Below are positions 28,588 through 36,897 of a DNA stretch of 64,000 nt, in pieces. The DNA is from Candidatus Marinarcus aquaticus (GTDB taxonomy: Bacteria; Campylobacterota; Campylobacteria; Campylobacterales; Arcobacteraceae): contig NZ_PDKN01000004.1 in NCBI RefSeq assembly GCF_004116335.1, positions 62,001-126,000 of the forward strand, in the 5' to 3' direction. Below the pieces are notes generated by a model, which had not been told where the DNA came from, did no database searches, and saw only the letters and a program-made list of their open reading frames with translations. Position 1 is the stretch's first letter. Each line of letters opens with the position of its first letter. The position numbers and the translations under genes were made by a program.

Positions 28588-29589
28588 ATGAAATCACAAC
28601 GTATCAGTACCAAAATCAAAACTTTGGGCGTACTCTTTTTTATTCTTGTTGTGGCACTTATTGTCACTACAATTTATCTCAATCAAAAATCCAAACAAGA
28701 TGCTTTAATCATCAACATTGCAGGTAAAGAGAGAATGCTCTCTCAAAGAATTGCAAAAAATATTTTTTATACATACCATATAAAAAGTACCCAATTTACA
28801 GAATTAGAGAGTGCTGTGGATGAATTTATCTATGGATTAAATTCACTCAAAAATGGAAATCAATTGCTTGAAATTGATTCAGCACCCACACAAGCCATTG
28901 CCAAACAGTTTTACATCATTGATGTGATTTGGAATAACTATCTAAAAAACGTCAATGAGTTTAAACAAAACATGCTACAAAAAAGTTTTCAAAAAGCAGA
29001 ACACAATCTTGAGGTAGTTTATAACACCAACAATGCACTTCTTCAAGAGGTTGATACTTTGGTTTCATTATACACCAATCATGCACAAGGGAAAACCCAA
29101 TACATCATCTATTTTCAGTATGGTGCAGCTTTGGCATTGATAATATTGTTTATCTATGGCTTTTTTAAACTGCGAACCATTGAACTCAATGCAAAAAACT
29201 TTATTCAATCAACAAAACAACTGATTGATTCAGATGATGTGGAAGAGCTCAAACCTCTTCAAATCAATGCTGAAAGCGAAATTGAGGAAGTATCAGATAC
29301 GATCAACTGCTTTATCAATAAAATCAGCTCTGCTATGAATCACTCTGCGCAAGCAATTGAACAATCTAAACAAGCTTCACTGCAACTTGAAGAGATCACC
29401 GATGAATTTGATGAAATTTTAGATTCACTCAAAGACTCTGCAAGTATATCTAAACAGCTTAATATGAGTGAAGATATGGTGATTGAATCCACAGAAGAGT
29501 TGATGAACTCTACGCGAAGACTTGAAGAGCTAAAAGCGCAACTTGATCGTCTTAAAGAGGGGTGTAAAGAGGAACGTAAAAGTTCATAA
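28588..29589 (+). CDS. PilJ-type (NarX-like) sensor-domain membrane protein without output domain
   Basis: A 333-residue protein. TM1 (about 14-34) is followed by a periplasmic PilJ/NarX-type helical domain with the signature IAGKERMLSQRIAKN, then TM2 (about 180-200), a HAMP-like stretch and a C-terminal coiled coil. There is no kinase, MCP or GGDEF module. The P-box-like motif resembles the nitrate/nitrite-binding region of NarX/NarQ. It starts one base after the Crp/Fnr gene stop, with GGGAG as ribosome site, so the two are cotranscribed. Nitrate or nitrite sensing is an inference from this motif and the location. Confidence 0.75.
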   Translation: MKSQRISTKIKTLGVLFFILVVALIVTTIYLNQKSKQDALIINIAGKERMLSQRIAKNIFYTYHIKSTQFTELESAVDEFIYGLNSLKNGNQLLEIDSAPTQAIAKQFYIIDVIWNNYLKNVNEFKQNMLQKSFQKAEHNLEVVYNTNNALLQEVDTLVSLYTNHAQGKTQYIIYFQYGAALALIILFIYGFFKLRTIELNAKNFIQSTKQLIDSDDVEELKPLQINAESEIEEVSDTINCFINKISSAMNHSAQAIEQSKQASLQLEEITDEFDEILDSLKDSASISKQLNMSEDMVIESTEELMNSTRRLEELKAQLDRLKEGCKEERKSS

Positions 29590-29697
29590 GCACTCTTCGA
29601 CTCTTTTTTATCAATATACAACAGCTCTATTTTATACTCTCTTTAAGAATATTAAAAAATACTTAATTTTATATTTTATTTTTAAAACTTAAATTCA

Positions 29698-29739
29698 TTG
29701 ATATACATCAATCACATTTTTTTTGTTTTCCATTAAAAT
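29698..29739 (+). promoter_or_regulatory. FNR-type dyad and -10 of the nor/nir operon promoter
   Basis: TTGATATACATCAA (29698-29711) is a perfect TTGAT-N4-ATCAA dyad. TAAAAT (29734-29739) follows after exactly 22 bp, which puts the dyad centre near -41.5, the class II activator position. A strong GGAGGA ribosome site and the ATG at 29777 lie downstream. The same 22-bp spacing recurs at five other promoters in the window. Confidence 0.82.
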
Positions 29740-29776
29740 TATCTTCAGTTCAGTATAAATTCGGAGGATAGAAAAA

Positions 29777-30103
29777 ATGGATGCACCACTAATTATAAGA
29801 CCTGAGATTGCTCTTGAGAATTTTTTTCCTATTTTTTTGTCATCTGCATTTGTAATTATACTCGGGCTTTTTTACATTGGTATTTTTACTCTTGTAAAAA
29901 TCAATAAGTTAAAAAGCGGCTTTATGCCAGTGGCATACGTTTTTTGGCTTGCACAGACATTTTGTCTATATTACTTGGGAATTCTAATTCGAAGTGAAGC
30001 TTTTACACAATATGTGTTGATGGCCGCAATGTTTGGCTTTTTAGTCATTCCACATTTCATTTACTTTTTATTAGAAAAAACTCATGAAAATGTAGAACAT
30101 TAA
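29777..30103 (+). CDS. Small three-TM membrane protein heading the nor operon
   Basis: A 108-residue hydrophobic protein with three predicted TM segments (about 16-40, 48-70, 76-100) and a short charged C-terminus (EKTHENVEH). No cofactor motif is seen and the family is not recognised. It has its own good ribosome site and is the first gene behind the FNR-type promoter, 15 bp before norC. It could help assemble the NO reductase or respond to NO, but that is only context. Confidence 0.75.
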   Translation: MDAPLIIRPEIALENFFPIFLSSAFVIILGLFYIGIFTLVKINKLKSGFMPVAYVFWLAQTFCLYYLGILIRSEAFTQYVLMAAMFGFLVIPHFIYFLLEKTHENVEH

Positions 30104-30118
30104 ATAAAGGAGGTTGTA

Positions 30119-30778
30119 GTGACTGATAAAAAAGTTTCAGTTTGGGGCAGTAATCGTTTCTGGAAACGTTCTGCTGCATGGGTAACTGGATTTAGTGCTG
30201 CATTGTTGGTATGGCTTACGTTTGATACTATTCCACAAATCACGATGGGAACAGATGCTGATTTACAAAGTGGTATTACCAAAAGAGTACCAGCACCTAC
30301 AGTTATCAACTACAAAATCACTTATGAATTGAGTGATAAAAGAGGTCATGAGGTGCCAGTAATTGGTGAAAAAGAGAAGTTTTTTGGGCGAGATGACTAT
30401 TCTGAAGAAGAAGCCATGGAATTGGTGAACTTAGGGAAGTTAGCATCTCAAGCAAAGAACTGTATGGATTGCCATACACTATTAGGAAACGGTGCGTATT
30501 ATGCCCCTGATTTAACAAAAGCGTGGTTAGATCCAATGTGGGCAGATAATGGTTCATATCAAGCCATGACAGGTCAAGCGACAAAAGAGGATGCCATGGT
30601 AGAGTTTTTAACCAACCCTTCATCATATCCATCTCATGAAAGAATGATGCCAAATTTAGGTATCACTGAACATGAGGCAAAAGGATTGGTAGCATTCTTA
30701 AAACATATGTCTTCAATTGACACCAACGGTTTCCCTAGAAACTTTGGAAAGATAAAAGGAGCTGTAAATGGAAAATAG
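30119..30778 (+). CDS. norC: Nitric oxide reductase subunit C (cytochrome c)
   Basis: A 219-residue membrane-anchored cytochrome c of the cNOR complex. It has an N-terminal TM segment (about 18-38) and a periplasmic domain with one heme c site, CMDCH, followed by LLGNGAYYAPDL; the axial Met lies in the C-terminal part (RMMPNLG). It passes electrons to NorB. The start is GTG at 30119, with AGGAGG seven bases upstream. It overlaps norB by 11 bp. Confidence 0.95.
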   Translation: MTDKKVSVWGSNRFWKRSAAWVTGFSAALLVWLTFDTIPQITMGTDADLQSGITKRVPAPTVINYKITYELSDKRGHEVPVIGEKEKFFGRDDYSEEEAMELVNLGKLASQAKNCMDCHTLLGNGAYYAPDLTKAWLDPMWADNGSYQAMTGQATKEDAMVEFLTNPSSYPSHERMMPNLGITEHEAKGLVAFLKHMSSIDTNGFPRNFGKIKGAVNGK

Positions 30779-32186
30779 TTTAAAGTGGGAATCACAAAAA
30801 CTAGGTACATGGTATTTTACATTTGCTGCAGTAATCTTTGGAGCACAATTGCTTTTCGGTTTAATTGCAGCCATTCAATACCTTTACCCAAGCTTCTTAT
30901 TTGAAGTATTGGATTTTTCTATTGCCAGAATTGTACACATCAATGCCTTAGTTGTTTGGCTACTGTGTGCGATGATTGGTTCAGTGTACTATATCATGCC
31001 TGAAGAGACTGGAATTGAAACCGTCGGTGTGGGTATTGGAAAACTGTTGTTTGGTATTTTAGTTGCTGCTGTTACAGTGGTGGTGCTTGTTTATATTTTA
31101 ATTCAAGTAGGCCCTGCTGATCACTCAACATTATGGTTTATTACACAAGGACGAGAGTATATTGAAGCACCTATGTGGGCAGATATTGGAATCGTTGTAG
31201 TTGTACTTGGATTCTTAGCCAACGTATATTTAACATCCATCAAAGGTGAAAGAACAGGAATCATGACGGTTCTTATGGCAGACTTACTTGCATTAGCAGG
31301 TCTTTATCTTGCAGGTATGTTCTATACGGCAAATATCTCAATGGATCAATACTGGTGGTGGTGGGTTATCCACTTATGGGTAGAAGCTACTTGGGAAGTA
31401 TTTGTTGCTTGTTTAGCAGGTTATGGTTTAATTAAAACCATCGGTGCATCACGACAAATTGTTGAGATGTGGTTATGGATTGAAGTTGCAATGCTTTTTG
31501 GTTCTGGTATTTTAGGTATTGGACACCACTATTTCTGGATTGGTACGCCTGAGTACTGGTGGGAAATTGGTGCACTTTTCTCTGCTTTAGAACCTGTACC
31601 ATTGATTGGTATGTTTGTTCACGTTATTTATGACTGGGGAAAAGAGTCTGGTCATGCCGCAGCAGAAGGACACAAACATGAAATTTCAAACACACCTGCA
31701 TTCAGCTGGTTTGTTGTCAATACCTTTGGTAACTTTTTAGGTGCTGGGGTTTGGGGATTTATGCATACATTGCCACAAATCAACCTCTATACTCATGGTA
31801 CACAATGGCCTGCAGCACACGGTCACTTAGCGTTCTATGGTGCTTATGCAACCATCTTAATTGGTATGTTTTATATGGGAGTTCAAGGTTCAAATAATAT
31901 TAAATATTTACGAGCAACCTTCTCATCTAAAATGGCCATTACGTTAATTACTGGTGGTGTTTTAGGGATGACTGTAGCATTGACAATCTCCGCGTATGTT
32001 CAAACAATGATTGAAAGAGCTCAATGGGGTGCAACTTGGGTTGGTTACTTTGCCGCTCAAGAGAGTACTTGGATGACTCAAAGTTATGGATGGCGTTTAG
32101 CAATGGGTGTAGTCACCTTCATTGGTTTCTTATTCCTTGTTAAAGACCTTTTAAGTATCGGTAAAAATCCGAAACATGTTCGGTAA
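30768..32186 (+). CDS. norB: Nitric oxide reductase subunit B
   Basis: A 472-residue, about 12-TM heme-copper-oxidase-family protein reducing NO to N2O. Heme and FeB ligands appear as VHINALVVWL, HLWVEATWEVF, GIGHHYFWIG and the TM X region HGHLAFYGAY; the Glu-rich segment near ALEPVPLIG is typical of NorB. It lacks the N-terminal quinol-oxidising extension of qNOR, consistent with the separate NorC. AAGGAG precedes the ATG. Confidence 0.96.
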   Translation: MENSLKWESQKLGTWYFTFAAVIFGAQLLFGLIAAIQYLYPSFLFEVLDFSIARIVHINALVVWLLCAMIGSVYYIMPEETGIETVGVGIGKLLFGILVAAVTVVVLVYILIQVGPADHSTLWFITQGREYIEAPMWADIGIVVVVLGFLANVYLTSIKGERTGIMTVLMADLLALAGLYLAGMFYTANISMDQYWWWWVIHLWVEATWEVFVACLAGYGLIKTIGASRQIVEMWLWIEVAMLFGSGILGIGHHYFWIGTPEYWWEIGALFSALEPVPLIGMFVHVIYDWGKESGHAAAEGHKHEISNTPAFSWFVVNTFGNFLGAGVWGFMHTLPQINLYTHGTQWPAAHGHLAFYGAYATILIGMFYMGVQGSNNIKYLRATFSSKMAITLITGGVLGMTVALTISAYVQTMIERAQWGATWVGYFAAQESTWMTQSYGWRLAMGVVTFIGFLFLVKDLLSIGKNPKHVR

Positions 32187-32197
32187 AGGAGCAGACA

Positions 32198-32350
32198 ATG
32201 ATTGAAGCATTTACAGATGTGGTTCCAAGTTTCTTTGGAACACTGAATCAAGGACCAATGACTTTAACCATCTTTCTTCATACAGTAATTATACTTCCAA
32301 TGTTTTGGATTTATGCACAAGAAAAAAGAAGAATGGAAGAAGAGAATTGA
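32198..32350 (+). CDS. 50-residue single-TM protein between norB and nirS
   Basis: A short frame, ATG at 32198 to TGA at 32350, encodes 50 residues: an N-terminal amphipathic part, one TM helix (about 22-40, MTLTIFLHTVIILPMFWIYA) and a charged C-terminus (QEKRRMEEEN). AGGAG lies at good distance before the ATG, and the gene begins 11 bp after norB. Its size and topology recall small accessory subunits of heme-copper enzymes. The family is not recognised and function is unknown. Confidence 0.72.
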   Translation: MIEAFTDVVPSFFGTLNQGPMTLTIFLHTVIILPMFWIYAQEKRRMEEEN

Positions 32351-32364
32351 TGTAACCATACGAC

Positions 32365-32419
32365 ACGTACAGTAGCGGTTGGGGGACTTCTGCTGTACGT
32401 TTGATTATCACTATGATAA
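32365..32419 (+). promoter_or_regulatory. Intercistronic hairpin and short palindrome upstream of nirS
   Basis: ACGTACAG (32365-32372) pairs with CTGTACGT (32393-32400). Three more inner pairs, one of them G-U, give an 11-bp stem with a 14-base loop and only a weak T-run. A second inverted repeat, TTATCA-cta-TGATAA, lies at 32405-32419. This could be a partial terminator, an mRNA processing or stability element, or an operator for a nirS promoter. No 22-bp-spaced FNR-type dyad is seen here. Confidence 0.5.
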
Positions 32420-32445
32420 ACATAATTTTATATAAGGAGAAGAGT

Positions 32446-34095
32446 ATGAAATTATCGAAAATATTAAGTATTGCAACCATTGCTTGCATCGGTTTTGTAA
32501 GTCAAGCAACCGCAGGAGAAATCAAACTTTCTGATGCCGAGATGAAAAAAGCAACACAGGTCTATTTTGATAGATGTGCTGGTTGTCACGGTATGTTAAG
32601 AAAAGGTGCATTAGGTCCATCTTTAGAAGCAAGTAAATCCAAAGAGATGGGTACAGAGACACTTAAATATATCATCAACAATGGTACTCCTGGAGGAATG
32701 CCAGGATGGGGTAAAACTGGTGAGCTTACAGCTGCTGAAACAGAGCTAATGGCAAAATATATTCAAATTAAAGCACCTCAACCACCTGAAAAATCTATGG
32801 CGGATATGAAAAAAACCCACAAAATTTTAGTGCCTGTTAAAGACAGACCAAAATCACCTGAAGCTAAAAACTGGAAAGATTACTTTGCAGTTATCTTAAG
32901 AGATGTAGGTAAAATTGCAATTGTCGATGGTGTAACCAAAGACGTTGTTTCGGTTGTACCTTCTGGGTTCGCAACACACATTACAAGAACAGGTGCATCT
33001 GGACGATACATGTATGTTATTGGTCGAGATGGGAAAGCCTCTATGATTGACTTATGGATGAAAGAACCTAAAAACGTTGCAGAGATTCGTACGTGTAACG
33101 ATGCAAGAGCAATTGATACATCTAAACATCCTGACTATAAAGATAAATATGCGATTGTAGGTTGTTATTGGCCACCATCAATTGTTACTTTGGAAGCAGA
33201 TACATTAGAACCATTAAAAATTGTATCAACTGCAAGTTATACATATGATGAAAATGTATTTACAAGAGAAGCAAGAGTTGCTGCAATTATTGCTTCACAC
33301 GATAAACCTGAATGGGTTGTCAATATTAAAGAGACAGGTCAAGTTTGGTTATACGACTACTCTAATGTTATGAATCCAAAAATTACCATGGTAGAAGCTG
33401 AAAGATTTTTACACGATGGGGGTTGGGATTTATCAAAACGATACTTTATGACAGCAGCCAATGCTAAAAACATCATCTCTGTTATTGATACAAAAGAAGG
33501 AAAACTTGTTGCCAATATTCCTTCTCAAGGGAATAAACCTCACCCAGGTCGAGGGGTCAATGTTGATCATCCTAAATATGGACCAATTTGGGGTTCAGGA
33601 CACATCGGTTCAAATGATATTATCTTTATTGGAACGGATCCAGAAAAACACCCTAAAAATGCATGGAAAGTAGTTAAAAAAATTGCTTTACCTGGTGAAG
33701 GTGGAGGAAACTTATTTGTTAAGGGTCATCCAAACAGTCAATACATCTTTGCAGACAGACCGGTTAATCCAAACCGAGAGCTACAAACACAAATTTATGT
33801 GATTGACAGAGACTCATTAGAAGTAGTTAAAACCATCAAAATTCCTAAAAAATATCTTAAATCAGGAATGACTGAAGATGGTAAAGAAGTTAAAGCAAGA
33901 GGTCCAGTTCACTTTGAATTCAATGCAGATGGTTCAGAAGTATGGACAAGTATCTGGGGGAACAAACTTCAAGCCTCGCCAATCTTAGTATTTGATACAA
34001 AAACATTAAAACTTAAAAATGTAATTGATGACAAACGATTAATTACACCAACAGGTAAATTCAACGTAACAAATACAATGACAGATACATACTGA
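32446..34095 (+). CDS. nirS: Cytochrome cd1 nitrite reductase
   Basis: A 549-residue periplasmic enzyme reducing nitrite to NO. It has a signal peptide (about 1-23), a cytochrome c domain with CAGCH near residue 44, and an eight-bladed d1 propeller with family segments ATHITRTGASGRYMYVIGRD, HDGGWDLSKRYFMTAANAKN and PHPGRG. These carry the proximal His and the two distal active-site His. The frame is open further upstream, but the ATG at 32446 with AGGAG seven bases before it starts the signal peptide. A strong hairpin follows the gene. Confidence 0.97.
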   Translation: MKLSKILSIATIACIGFVSQATAGEIKLSDAEMKKATQVYFDRCAGCHGMLRKGALGPSLEASKSKEMGTETLKYIINNGTPGGMPGWGKTGELTAAETELMAKYIQIKAPQPPEKSMADMKKTHKILVPVKDRPKSPEAKNWKDYFAVILRDVGKIAIVDGVTKDVVSVVPSGFATHITRTGASGRYMYVIGRDGKASMIDLWMKEPKNVAEIRTCNDARAIDTSKHPDYKDKYAIVGCYWPPSIVTLEADTLEPLKIVSTASYTYDENVFTREARVAAIIASHDKPEWVVNIKETGQVWLYDYSNVMNPKITMVEAERFLHDGGWDLSKRYFMTAANAKNIISVIDTKEGKLVANIPSQGNKPHPGRGVNVDHPKYGPIWGSGHIGSNDIIFIGTDPEKHPKNAWKVVKKIALPGEGGGNLFVKGHPNSQYIFADRPVNPNRELQTQIYVIDRDSLEVVKTIKIPKKYLKSGMTEDGKEVKARGPVHFEFNADGSEVWTSIWGNKLQASPILVFDTKTLKLKNVIDDKRLITPTGKFNVTNTMTDTY

Positions 34096-34104
34096 TTTTT
34101 ATAC

Positions 34105-34133
34105 TGCCAAACCTTCGGGTTTGGCACTCTTTT
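34105..34133 (+). terminator. UUCG-tetraloop hairpin after nirS
   Basis: TGCCAAACC (34105-34113), loop TTCG, GGTTTGGCA (34118-34126) form a perfect 9-bp stem closed by C(UUCG)G, followed by CTCTTTT. It lies in the 50-bp gap between nirS and the nirN-like gene. It probably ends most nirS transcripts and stabilises their 3' end, with read-through supplying the heme d1 genes. Confidence 0.82.
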
Positions 34134-34145
34134 ACAGGAGCTTTT

Positions 34146-35723
34146 ATGCAACTTTTATTCACTTTTATATCACTGATAACTCTTTTTTTATGTAATGCCT
34201 TTGCATTAGATTCAGCAGCAGGCCATATGGTTGAAGCATTGCCTAAAAAAGAAGTTGGCAAAATACTGTATAACCAATATTGCGCTTCATGTCACCACAC
34301 ACAACGTATTGGACGAGAGGGGCCACCGCTTTTACCCAAATTTTTACGAAAATATCAAGAAAAAGATTTGGCACAAAAAATCAAAAATGGTTTTCCACAA
34401 ACACTCATGCCCAAGTTTGACTTTTTAAATCCATATGAACTCTTACAATTAGCGCGTTATATCAAATCTCCCATTGATACCCATATCGCATGGAATGCGT
34501 CCAATATGAGAGACTCCATCGTCTCATTTAATGATCCGTTGTCTCCATTAGCAATAAAAAACAAAGAGCAAATTCTTCCAGTAGTAGAGCGTGATGGCAA
34601 TAAAGTTTGGGTCATGGAAGATACAAGAATACTCTCAAAATTTCATTTAGATAATGTCCATGGTGGCATCAAATACACCATGGATGCCAACAACATCTAT
34701 GTCCCCACACGTGATGGTTTTGTACAACGTTACTCTTTAAAAACCGGTCAGCGAATGAATAAAGTACGTGCCTGTATCAACTTAAGAAATATCTCTTTAA
34801 GTCGTGATGGTTCTCATATTTTTGCAACGTGTTTGTTACCTGAACAGATGGTGGTTTTAGATGCAAAGAGTATGTTGCCTAAAAAAATTCAAAAACTTGA
34901 AGGAAAAATCTCTGCTTTGTATGAGTTCTATTCCAAAGACAAAGCCATATTCACTTTTAGAAACAAACCACTGCTTGCAATGGTGGACACTAAAACATTT
35001 GATATTACTTACAAAAAAATCAAAGAGCCCATTGAAGACTTTTTTATTGACCCATTTGAGGATTTTCTTATTGGTACCGCACGACGAGGCAACATCTTAA
35101 GCGTGTATGATTTAAATAAAAATGAATATGTTTTTGAACATGAAATGAAAGGGATGCCTCACCTCTTTTCTGCAACCTATTGGTACAATAATGGGGATTT
35201 CTATTTTGCAACACCGCATATCAAAAAACCTTATGTCACGGTTTGGAAAATGTATGATTGGACATTTATTAAAAAAGTCGATATACAAGGGGATGGTTTT
35301 TTTGTAAAAACCCACCCTTATACCCCTTATCTTTGGGCCGACAATGGCAGCGATAAATTAGTACTGATTGATAAAAATGACTTTTCTACTAAAACCATTA
35401 CCCCCAGAAAAAACCAACAATATATTCACACAGAATACAGTGGTGATGGGAAATATGCGTATTTGAGCATCTATGAAAGAGAGGGTGCTATTGTGATTTT
35501 GGACACCCAATCTTTAAAAGAATTGACTGCATATAAAGCCAACATGCCTGTAGGAAAATACAACTTTATCAATAAAAACAGAGTATTTTATCCTCGTTTA
35601 TTTGGAATGGATATCTTTAAACAACGCTGCAACAATACCCTACCTTGTCAACCAGAAAATCTCTCAAAATATGAGAAAAAAAGTCTGTTTGATTATCTTA
35701 AAAGTATGAAGGAAGGATCATGA
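34146..35723 (+). CDS. nirN: NirN-like protein: cytochrome c plus heme d1 propeller domain
   Basis: A 525-residue periplasmic protein with a signal peptide (about 1-21), an N-terminal cytochrome c domain (CASCH near residue 46), and a C-terminal eight-bladed propeller related to NirS/NirF (RDGNKVWVMED, DNVHGGIKYTMD, PTRDGFVQRYSL). NirN is the dihydro-heme d1 dehydrogenase that introduces the last double bond and hands heme d1 to NirS. It is clearly not a second NirS: propeller motifs are divergent and the active-site HDGG segment is missing. It overlaps the downstream ppiC gene by 4 bp. Confidence 0.82.
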   Translation: MQLLFTFISLITLFLCNAFALDSAAGHMVEALPKKEVGKILYNQYCASCHHTQRIGREGPPLLPKFLRKYQEKDLAQKIKNGFPQTLMPKFDFLNPYELLQLARYIKSPIDTHIAWNASNMRDSIVSFNDPLSPLAIKNKEQILPVVERDGNKVWVMEDTRILSKFHLDNVHGGIKYTMDANNIYVPTRDGFVQRYSLKTGQRMNKVRACINLRNISLSRDGSHIFATCLLPEQMVVLDAKSMLPKKIQKLEGKISALYEFYSKDKAIFTFRNKPLLAMVDTKTFDITYKKIKEPIEDFFIDPFEDFLIGTARRGNILSVYDLNKNEYVFEHEMKGMPHLFSATYWYNNGDFYFATPHIKKPYVTVWKMYDWTFIKKVDIQGDGFFVKTHPYTPYLWADNGSDKLVLIDKNDFSTKTITPRKNQQYIHTEYSGDGKYAYLSIYEREGAIVILDTQSLKELTAYKANMPVGKYNFINKNRVFYPRLFGMDIFKQRCNNTLPCQPENLSKYEKKSLFDYLKSMKEGS

Positions 35724-36535
35724 AAAATACTCTGTTATATTTGATTATTTTTACAGTTTATCTCAATGCAACCACTTTTGCTGTTGTCAACAATGAAAAA
35801 GTGACCATAGAGGACATCAATGCCATCATCAAATCACACGAGGATATCCCTGCTTTTTCAGCATTGAGTCCAAGAGAAAAAGAGCTTGTAATTGACCAAG
35901 CCATTGAGCAAAAACTCATTATACAGCATGCAAGAAAAACAAATATTCCACAACAAAAAGATTTTATAGACTCTTTAGAAGTGATTAAAAATCAACTTAT
36001 AAAAGAGTTTTGGTTCAAACAACAATTTCAAAACATCTCAGTGACCAAACAAGAGGTTCAAACATATTATAACGAACATCAAGCAAACTACAAACAAGAG
36101 TTTATGCTCAAAGCACGTCATATTATTGTCAAAAGTGAACAAAAAGCGCAACAGCTCATCAAAGAGTTGCAAAGTACACAAAAAGATGTTCAAAAACTCT
36201 TTATCGAATTAGCACAAAAACACTCTATTGGTCCAAGTGCTTCTAAAGGGGGTGATTTGGGTTGGTTTAAAAAAGGACAAATGCTGGATACTTTTTGGAA
36301 TAAAGCGAAACACCTCAAAGAAAAAAGCTTTACATTAACTCCGTTACAGACGCAATACGGATATCATATTATCTACTTGGATGCCAAACAACAAGATAAA
36401 ACACTCACACTAAAAGAGATTTATAGCACCATAGAACAAGAGGTTCAATTGCAAAAATTTCAACATTTGATCTCACAACAAATTCAACGTTTAAAAAAAG
36501 AGGCACATATTGAAGTGCAATATGATAATTTCTGA
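35720..36535 (+). CDS. Periplasmic PpiC/parvulin foldase embedded in the nir cluster
   Basis: A 271-residue secreted protein: signal peptide (about 1-17), helical SurA-like N-terminus and a parvulin domain (about 125-225; LKARHIIVKSE, GGDLGWFKKGQ, TPLQTQYGYHIIYLDA). It is a paralogue of the PEB4-like protein at 20250-21086, with the same architecture. It is translationally coupled to nirN (ATGA). A dedicated folding role for NirS, NirN or the small cytochrome in the periplasm is likely from position but unproven. Confidence 0.85.
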   Translation: MKNTLLYLIIFTVYLNATTFAVVNNEKVTIEDINAIIKSHEDIPAFSALSPREKELVIDQAIEQKLIIQHARKTNIPQQKDFIDSLEVIKNQLIKEFWFKQQFQNISVTKQEVQTYYNEHQANYKQEFMLKARHIIVKSEQKAQQLIKELQSTQKDVQKLFIELAQKHSIGPSASKGGDLGWFKKGQMLDTFWNKAKHLKEKSFTLTPLQTQYGYHIIYLDAKQQDKTLTLKEIYSTIEQEVQLQKFQHLISQQIQRLKKEAHIEVQYDNF

Positions 36536-36592
36536 TTTGAATCAAGAATATTCACTTTTCATTACGTTACACTTTTTCAAGAGGGGTTACCA

Positions 36593-36895
36593 ATGTATAA
36601 AAATTTTCTGATCCTTTTACTGTTTTTACACACGTCACTTTTAGCCAATGAGGGTGAAACGCTTTTTAAAACCTATTGTTGGGGGTGTCATCACCAAACT
36701 TCTATGGCATTTGGTCCCTCTTTTCAACAAATTGCAAACACACGTAACAGTGGAGAAATCATTGCACAAATTGTAGATCCAACCAACACAGCAATCACTT
36801 TGGGATATGAGCGCAGTGCCATGCCTGCATTTAACAGACTCACTTCAGAGCAACTGCAAGCACTCACCTCATATATTCAAAGTTTCAAGGACTAA
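36593..36895 (+). CDS. nirC: Small periplasmic cytochrome c (NirC/NirM-like)
   Basis: A 100-residue monoheme class I cytochrome c with a signal peptide (about 1-18), heme site CWGCH (near residue 29) and probable axial Met in SAMPAFNRLT. Its place between nirN-ppiC and nirJ matches NirC/NirM-type electron carriers that donate electrons to NirS or act in heme d1 maturation. Which of the two cannot be told. It ends 2 bp before nirJ. Confidence 0.82.
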   Translation: MYKNFLILLLFLHTSLLANEGETLFKTYCWGCHHQTSMAFGPSFQQIANTRNSGEIIAQIVDPTNTAITLGYERSAMPAFNRLTSEQLQALTSYIQSFKD

Positions 36896-36897
36896 AA

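Noticed and set aside
32401-32414. TTGATTATCACTAT before nirS as a further FNR-type dyad
   Set aside because: The second half-site has three mismatches and the position 22 bp downstream is the ribosome site, not a -10. It does not fit the pattern of the six accepted promoters.
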